Assembly: GCA_026874595.1 (NCBI GenBank)
Contig: CM049314.1
Location: 53,055,812-53,119,811 of the forward strand
Length of the DNA: 64,000 nucleotides
From: Sipunculus nudus
Taxonomy: Eukaryota > Annelida > Sipuncula > Golfingiida > Sipunculidae
Reading direction: 5' to 3'
Both the position numbers and the translations under genes were made by a program. Below, in pieces: positions 57,192 to 64,000 of this stretch. The stretch's first letter is position 1. Every line of letters begins with the position of its first letter. The notes below the pieces were generated by a model. That model was not told where the DNA came from and did no database searches. It saw nothing but the letters and a program-made list of their open reading frames with translations.

Positions 57192-57500
57192 TGCAAAATA
57201 ATAAATATCTAAAAATTTAACTTGATTCAGAATTTCACAATTCTATATTGCACCATTATTTATCCATAATTTGGCTCATATATTTTAATTATGCATACTG
57301 AAGGGTTTGATTATATTTTAGTTTGTTTAAATTATTTAAAAGGAAATTAATGTCTTAAAACATGCTACATTATCACAACATGGCATCTTCTCGATTACTC
57401 CTTGAATTACTATTCAAGGAAAAGTTTTGTACATTGGAGGGGAAATGGCTTGACAGTTCAGAAAATACAGTTCTAACAATAACAATTATTGTGGAAATTA
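57027..57500 (+). mobile_element. C-block with (TA)n
   Basis: GTTGATTCACAATTCTTAAT, a TA run (57148-57186), CATACTGAAGGGTTTGATTA and ACATTGGAGGGGAAATGGC match the C-blocks at 19550-19950 and 61480-61860. Confidence 0.6.
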
Positions 57501-57935
57501 TTTAAATTGTGGAAACCTGTATGAAATCTGAGATGGGTCAATGTCTACCATCAAAATTACATCAGTGACCTTGAAAACTGCATCAAGGTCATCCCTATTC
57601 GAACCTGACCTGGCAATTAGTTAGGTATGTCAATGCTGCAAGTTAGGTGACTGTGCCTAAAATTCTTTTCGAGTTATTGTGTAAAATTCATTTTAGCATT
57701 ATTGCCTATGTGATCTTGTAAATGTGTCAAGGTTATCCATGTTCGAACGTGACTTAGCCCTTGATAAGGTGCATCAATGGTGCAAGTCTGGTGACTGTAC
57801 CTCAAATTCTTTTTGAGTTATTGTGTTAACATATCTGTTAAGGACAGACGGATGGATGGACTCTCACCATTTCAATGTTCCCCACCGCCGACATCTTTGG
57901 CGATGACCAGGGACAATAATCAGTAATCTATACCT
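57501..57935 (+). mobile_element. pearl-like element with two ~141-bp units
   Basis: Two core units (AGGTCATCCCTATTCGAACC near 57590 and AGGTTATCCATGTTCGAACG near 57731) end TTCTTTTNGAGTTATTGTGT. They are followed by a GACAGACGGATGGATGG tract and a 3' region TGTTCCCCACCGCCGAC ... GACCAGGGACAATAATC that can fold (TTGTTCCC-type arm with GGGACAA). Matches the published pearl layout of tandem core, tetranucleotide tract and conserved 3' end. Confidence 0.65.
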
Positions 57936-58331
57936 GATTGTCATGCCTAAAGAGCTTGCTATGTTGGCATGTAGCAGAGTATTGTGTTCTCGATTGTTTC
58001 ACATGTTAAGTTTTTTGCACACCCATAATTTATACATCACTTGAAATTTTCCATTTTCAGTAGAATAAGGATCTGACATTTTCAGGGCTTAATAAAATTT
58101 CTAGAAAAAAATTCCTATTGAAACATCATATATACCTGCCATAGTAAAATAAAAGCCTTAAAAGGTGATTAATTTGATAATTATTGGCACTTTTTACATG
58201 AACACTCAAACTGAGATACAGTAGAACCTCTAATACCATATTTTGTTTTTCTGAAAATTTGTTTTTTTCGGAAATATTAATTTAGGAACCAAAATTTACC
58301 TCTGTTAACCAAAAAAAGTAGAAATACAACA
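57936..58331. other. AT-rich spacer
   Basis: Nothing recognised. Confidence 0.4.
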
Positions 58332-58334
58332 TTA

Positions 58335-58673
58335 GGCCAAAATAAAAAAAAGGGTATGGTTCTCAGGCACTTTTTTTCAGAAATCAATGCGGGCGGGCGC
58401 TTTTTTCATTTTAATTTTTTTGGTATGTTGCAATAAAAATGTCAAATGATAAGGGGAAAAGCATGAAAATAACAGTTTTATTTTGCTAAATAAGTAAAAG
58501 CACTACAAAACAAAGGAAATTGTATGGTTTTATCTTCTTGAAAGAAATGTCGGAGCGGCAGCAGCTCAAAATTGGAAAGTTTTTATTGAAAATCAAAATA
58601 AAAATTTTTGATACGGGGGTTTAAAGTTGATGCGGGCGGTGCCTGAGAACCATACCTTTAATTTTTTTTGGCC
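58335..58673. mobile_element. complete PIF/Harbinger-type MITE (339 bp)
   Basis: Left end GGCCAAAATAAAAAAAAGGG, TATGGTTCTCAGGCA; the right end is its inverse, TGCCTGAGAACCATACC...TTTTTTTTGGCC, over about 36 bp. Both sides are flanked by TTA (58332-58334 and 58674-58676), the 3-bp duplication typical of PIF/Harbinger elements. No reading frame of note. Two partial copies are at 46817 and 56968. Confidence 0.82.
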
Positions 58674-58679
58674 TTAGTA

Positions 58680-59245
58680 AAATATATTTTTCCCAAATTA
58701 CTGAATGTGACATGGAGGATAACTGCTTCAGGGGAGTTCACTGGTCCGTGAAGAAAAACACATGGCCTGATCCGCGCATCTAATTAAGCTTATGTGTTCT
58801 TGACAGCTAAAGTTGCTAAGGCCTCACAGTGGATGTATTGAGTTGATAACCTGTTTGTGTACTGACTTAACACTGTTACCCTTGTTTTGATCTTTCTAAG
58901 TTTGTTCCTTTGTGCTTCTCTGTTTGTAAACTCACTCAAAGTTTGGTCAGAGTTAATATCAACAATCTATACCTGCAGTATCTATGTAGCCTATATGATC
59001 TTCCCATATGTTGTGTTTAAAATAACGCCTTGATGTAATGAAATCACACAAGTGCCTCATACAAGATTTCATGCTATATCATTTACAATATTCCCATAGG
59101 TTACAGCACTAGTTATCTTATAACAAGCATGCCGTGTGCAAACATTAATTATGGCGGCTTTGACCCAAACCCTCAATTCATTGAATATAAATGCTACCTT
59201 TGCAAGCTGTATGTATACATACAGAAATTTGCTAATTTCCTTTAA
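58680..59245. other. spacer
   Basis: No gene or repeat recognised. An open frame begins at 59136 and runs into the next element head. Confidence 0.4.
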
Positions 59246-59760
59246 ACAAGAGACCCATGTGTCACAGCGCTCAGCTGATCATGATTATAAATGTATTGTG
59301 GACTATAAATGTATTACCATTTTGATACTATATAGAGTCGATAAAGGTTATGAATACTATATAGAGTCGATAAAGCTTATGAAAAGCATGGACATGTTGG
59401 GCTGTATGTGTAGTGTATGGAAGTCTGCAAGATTTCAATTAGACAGACATAATGTTATGATTACCTATGCTGATGAGGGGATTTATGAATTTGTGATTGT
59501 ATGACATGATATCTCTTTGGTCTTGACAAGGTAGTACATTATTTTGATGCCCACCACATCTACATATTACACAATATTGACAATTTCTGGCATGCACATA
59601 GGTACCTATGGACAAATAGTTATACAGAATTTAAAATTATGAATATGTCTGATTCGTCTTGTTCTTGTTTACTGATGCTAACATTAGGATGGGGTTTGGA
59701 GAAGGGAATAGTGAGGGCAGCAAGGAGGGGTGGATGTAGAGAGAAAAGAAGGGAGAGAGA
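59246..59760 (+). mobile_element. shared-head element fragment
   Basis: Head AACAAGAGACCCATGTGTC with GCTCAGCTGATC (59247-59281). ACTATATAGAGTCGATAAAG is directly repeated (about 59327 and 59351). A-block-like ACAATTTCTGGCATGCACATAG (near 59577) is present. No tail before the GA repeat. A 122-codon frame (59136-59504) crosses the head and is not credible. Confidence 0.5.
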
Positions 59761-59763
59761 AAT

Positions 59764-59812
<49 letters not shown>
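59746..59812. repeat. (GA)n microsatellite
   Basis: Nearly pure GA over about 45 bp flanked by purine-rich sequence; open frames on both strands are artefacts. Confidence 0.95.
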
Positions 59813-60590
59813 GACAGAGCATTCAACAGTACTTAAACACCTGGAAGGTTAAAATCTAAACTATAATGAAATGTAGATAAAGTTTGACAGGAAGAGGTAA
59901 TCTAGGCCATGGTTGGTTAATATGATTGAAGAAATTGTTGCAAATAACACTTTGAGATCTGATCATGCGTTTCCATTGGTTACCTTTTTGATAAGCTGTT
60001 GACAGTTCAACAGTTTACACATTTGTCTAATGAGATCAATTTTTTTTAATAAATCTTAAAGTCCATAACATGTTGGAATGGCTTGATGCGGGGGGGGGGG
60101 GGGGGGGGTGAGGTTATGATGGGAGTTTCATTGCCTCTGTCTCTCTGTATATATTTTCTTTAATTATTAAATTCTATGCTATGGCAATAGAACTATTGTT
60201 CACAGTGCCAAGGAGCAAGGACTCAGTGGGGTGACGAAGGAGATGGTGGGAGTTACAACACCCTTGCATATACATACAGGATATGATTTTTAATTCAACA
60301 GTGCTTATGGGAAAAAAAAGTTTATTCATAATTATTTTATATTAAAAACAGGCAGAAAGATGGAGAAACAAAGCAGATCATTTAATTCCTTTTCTACTGA
60401 GCCAGGAAAAAAATAACAACATTTGCATTTATTCCTCATTTTCATTACATCAATTTTTTCCAGGTTTAAAACTGTAGCTATACATTCACAGTATAACATA
60501 TATATGTGAATATTTCAGTTGGTTCACATTTCTAAATTGCATTAACATTTATAGCTAATTAATCTGGTTTATAGAACCTGTAAAAAGAAT
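59813..60590 (+). mobile_element. element body fragment: lead-in, G run, C-block
   Basis: GATAAAGTTTGACAGGAAGAGG and GTTGACAGTTCAACAGTTTAC match the lead-in at 5660-5880. A G run (60090-60108) follows, then GGAGTTACAACACCCTTGC and GCAGAAAGATGGAGAAACAA of the C-block start. Confidence 0.55.
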
Positions 60591-60945
60591 TGGGTGGGGG
60601 ATGAAGGAAGGCATAGGGGTGAGAAAGAATGAAAGAGAGAGGGGGGGGGGGGGGAGAGAGAGAGAGAGAGAGCTAGACTGCCAGAGAGAGAGAGAGGGGC
60701 TTTCTGGTTATTTACTGCCTGACCAAGCATGACCAAGACACTCACAGAGGCAGTAGGCCAGGAGTGAAGGATTTATGTAACAGCAAGCACACTGCATACA
60801 AATGACTTGATGTAAAAAATCAAGACATGGTGCTAGAAAACTTGAATGAAATCTACCTTTTTGATCAATTGGTTTCGACAGGTTTCAACTGATTTTAACA
60901 GTTGAAATGCTTACATGTGTACATGCTGTGATCCACAGCACCATC
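60591..60945. repeat. G-rich and (GA)n tracts plus spacer
   Basis: G run and GAGAGA tracts at 60635-60700, interrupted by CTAGACTGCC; then an A-block-like piece (CTTGAATGAAATCTACC) repeating 2480-2520 and 52030-52070. Confidence 0.6.
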
Positions 60946-63259
60946 AGGAAACAAGGGACCCATGGGTCACTGTGCTCAGCTGAAGTTGACCTTGAAGGTA
61001 AAAATCTAAAAAAATATCAAATGGAGATAAAGTGTATGAGGAAGAGGTAATAAAAGCTGTAATTGGTTTATATGATTGGTTTTTTGATGAGCAAGAAATT
61101 GTATTTGCAAATAATATTTTGACCTGACCAAGTGTTTCCTAATGTTGAAACTGAAGTATGTGAGCAGTCTGTGAACAAATGATCTGTACTATTACCAAGA
61201 CCATTAGTTGGCTTTTTGATTAACTGTTGACATTTCAGTAGTTTACACATTTGTTCAATTATATATATGTATTTTTTTAATGAAATGTATACAATTGAAA
61301 TATAACTAATTAACAACATGAAACAGGGCAACCCAAACCTTAATCTCAAATTCTGCCATGGCAGGAAAATAATGTTTGTATTAAATCCTCATTTTTTTTC
61401 GCATCAATTTTTTTAAAAAATTAAGTTTATATTTCTATACATTTCCAATATAACATATATATCTGAATATAAAAGTTGAATCATAATTCTCAATTGCATC
61501 ATCATAAATCTCAATCTTGTTAGACAACACCACATCATGCATACAAATGTTTATTTATTTTTTACCACAAAACTATATCTTTTAAATCTGCAAAACAATA
61601 AATATCTAAAAATAATACTTGATTTAGATTTCACAATTGTTAATTGTGTCTTTTTTTATCCATAATGTGCTTCATATTTTATAAATTTAAGCTTACTGAT
61701 GGGTTCAATTATATTTGTTAAAATCATTTAAAAGAAAATTGATTTCTTTAAAAATACTACATTACACAACATTGCATCTTCTGGATTACACCTTGAATTA
61801 CTTTTTCAAGGAAAGTTTTTGCATATCGAAGTGGAAACAGCATTACAATTAAGGAGATACAGTGAAAACAATAACAATTACTGCATAACACATGGTGGGT
61901 TGGGTTTGGGGGGGGGGGGCAAGGGGGGGGGGGTTGATATGAGAATAACTGTACACCTGTCACAGCAGGGGATCTCCCCCAGTAACTGTAACAAATCAGA
62001 AACCCTGGCATAGCTGACTTCCAGTGACCTTGACTGTGACCCTGCATCTGTAATCAAAGCAAATGATTACAATAGAGCCTCAAGAAAAAAATCAATAACT
62101 AGCTTAATTTTCAAATTTCAGATTTAAACAAATTTAATATTTATGTTTACATGCTTTGAAAATTAAATCAATGGTACTTACAGGAAAAAAACGTGCCATG
62201 GTCAAAGTTGGGCAAAATTTAAGGTACTGAATTTATTTTTATGCTAATAACTTAAAACATTCACTAAATTCAGGTCAAATTTTGGGTAAACAATTGAATC
62301 TTAATTAACCATAGTTATAAACTTGGGAAAATAGACTCTAGTGTTATGTTAACTCTAGTTTCATGTTAAGTGAGTAAATATTTTTCCTGATTTTTTTAGA
62401 TATGAGAATAACTGTACACATGTCACAGCAGGGGATCTGCCCCAGTAACTGTAAGAAATCAGAAACCCTGGCATAGCTGACTTCCAGTGACCTGGACTGT
62501 GAACCTGTATCTGTAATCAAAGCAAATGACTACAATAGAGCCTCAAGAAAAAATCAATAACTAGCTTAATTTTCAAGCTTTTATTTTCAAATTTCAGATT
62601 TAAACAAATTTAATATTTATGTTTACATGCTTTGAAAATTAAATCAATGGTACTTACAGGAAAAAAAACGTGCCATGGTCAAAGTTGGGCAAAATTTAAG
62701 GTACTGATTTTATTTTTATGCTAATAACTTAAAACATTCACAAAATTCAGATCAAATTTTGGGTAAACAATTGAATCTTAATTAAACATAGTTATAAACT
62801 TGGGAAAATAGACTCTAGTGTTATGTTAACTCTAGTTTCATGTTAAGTGAGTAAATATTTTTCCTGATTTTTTACAAAGTCCATTATGTTCGGGCCCATA
62901 ACTTGAAGAATTTATACTTAACAGACTTAATTTCTGGCATGTACATAGGAACTATAAAGAGGAATATTTATGGTAAATATGAGGAAAAACAGTGGTTTTG
63001 ATATAAGGCAGTCCTGAAGTGTGAAAATAGGTTTTTAATAAAAAATTGAGGTTTTTCCTTAATATCTCAAAGGAACGAAGTCGCAAAGACCCAGTTTTTG
63101 GCTTGGTAGGAGATCTTGGGGACATCTAACATTATGCCAAATTTTGGATTCCTAGGTCTTACGGTTTCAAAACGTGCCACATCTACAGATGGACAGACGG
63201 ACGGACGACGGACAATGGACCACGACTATAGCTCAGATGATTTATAGTCAGCTGAGCTA
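60946..63259 (+). mobile_element. shared-head/shared-tail element, copy 7 with internal duplication
   Basis: Head GGGACCCATGGGTCACTG with GCTCAGCTGAAGTTGACC (60955-60990), C-block (61500-61860), interrupted G run (61908-61933), A-block and tail hairpin (63229-63259) after a short GGACGG tract. The segment starting GATATGAGAATAACTGTACA occurs at 61935 and again at 62399, a 464-bp internal direct duplication. Colinear with 33305-34901. Confidence 0.78.
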
Positions 63260-63341
63260 AAAACCTGCCATGGTCCAAATTTCCAAATTTGGACAAAATT
63301 TAAGGTACTGATTTTAAATTTCAGCTTATAACTTAAAAAAA

Positions 63342-63755
63342 GGGACCAATGGGTCATTGCTAAGAGCTGTTATTTATGATCATAAAATATGAATACAAAG
63401 AAGGGGTAGTCAAACGTTGGTTTCGTGTGGTAATATAAGCTGATTAATGAGGATGATGGTGTTGAACTCAAGTTATGTAAAGATTTTGATAAAATCCTTG
63501 AAGGGAAAGAGGGCTGATGTCATTTGTATTTTTTACATTTAGATAAGGAGAGCTATTGTCATACAGGTTTTGACTTTGGCCTAATAACTTTATCAACATT
63601 GTAGCATAAGTATTTGAAAAAAAAATGTTCACTGTAAGTCATGTTAATTATCATGCATGCTTTTTTACAAAGGAGTTAACTGTTATTCAATAATTACAGG
63701 TTACTCATACCCTAGAGTAGCATTAGCACAAATGATATGAGAGTTTAACTATTTT
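63342..63755 (+). mobile_element. shared-head element, copy 8 (inverse of the 18-kb fragment)
   Basis: Head GGGACCAATGGGTCATTG (63342-) with AGAGCTGTTATTTATGATC. The body matches 17960-18391 in reverse orientation. No tail hairpin before the window edge. Confidence 0.62.
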
Positions 63756-64000
63756 ATTAAAAATTATTTGCAATTATTAGGCAAAATATAATTTTAATTA
63801 AAAAATACTAACAGTGTCATCTTTTTTTTTAATAATATAATTGAAATAAATAATTATTTAAATAATATTATAAAATGTATTAATGAATCCATTTGCATTC
63901 AAATACTTTGAAAGTGGTTTTGTTAGCGGGGTTTTAATTTTCGCGCGAGCTAGATTTGCGCACAAATAAAAACACATGTAAATTCGATGCGAACGTTCGG
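63756..64000. other. AT-rich end of window
   Basis: The last 80 bases become CG-containing (TTTTCGCGCGAGC, GCGAACGTTCG), unlike the preceding AT-rich DNA; too short to assign. Confidence 0.4.

Noticed and set aside
59620-59836. Ser/Leu- and Arg/Glu-rich open frames at 59.7 kb
   Set aside because: Translation of a GA microsatellite.

Overview
This is an AT-rich, intron-containing, repeat-dominated animal nuclear sequence. The best guess is a mollusc, probably a bivalve. Support for that: spliced fragments of two animal genes, a CR1-type LINE, tRNA-derived SINEs, and many non-autonomous elements built like the bivalve 'pearl' / Helentron-associated elements (tandem core, then an ACGG or GGAT tract, then a 3' palindrome). 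I see no bacterial genes, rRNA genes, CRISPR array or intact autonomous transposon.

Host genes. (1) The 5' end of a minus-strand gene for a secreted or membrane YWTD (LDLR class B, LRP-like) beta-propeller: signal-peptide exon 7793-7853, then exons 643-879 and 92-260, all with agreeing splice phases; it runs off the left edge. (2) Part of a minus-strand SMIM20/MITRAC7-like mitochondrial membrane protein gene: exon 38480-38625 (its 299-bp surroundings exactly duplicated next door at 38704-39002) and a phase-compatible exon 35503-35559. Weaker exon or promoter-like pieces lie at 17690-17935 and 22130-23000.

Mobile DNA by region. 1.8-6.8 kb: two elements with a shared head and tail plus a third family at 3548-5025. 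8.2-16.9 kb: a decayed minus-strand CR1-like LINE whose ORF1 (PHD finger, SGNH esterase, zinc knuckles) and ORF2 (endonuclease and reverse transcriptase) are separated by about 3.8 kb of inverted repeats and SINEs. 17-26 kb: SINE fragment, a canonical CTCF-like site, a pearl-like element, a 279-bp palindrome-bearing array and a 288-bp array rich in nuclear-receptor sites. 26-38 kb: several shared-head/shared-tail elements and a 49-bp minisatellite. 38-42 kb: SMIM20 duplication, a 48-bp minisatellite split by a Mutator-like insertion, a 145-bp array. 42-57 kb: copies of a second large family in both orientations. 57-64 kb: pearl-like element, a PIF/Harbinger-type MITE and more shared-head elements.

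The most interesting structure is a modular superfamily. Many elements start with the same palindromic head (GACCCATGGGTC then GCTCAGCTGA) and end with the same hairpin (TAGCTCAGATGACT, loop, AGTCAGCTGAGCTA) but carry different interior modules. A 12-bp palindrome, GGTGGCGCCACC, stays exact inside otherwise diverged modules, and another module carries repeated DR1 (TGACCTTTGACCT) nuclear-receptor motifs. All repeat calls come from reading this window by eye; no database search was possible.
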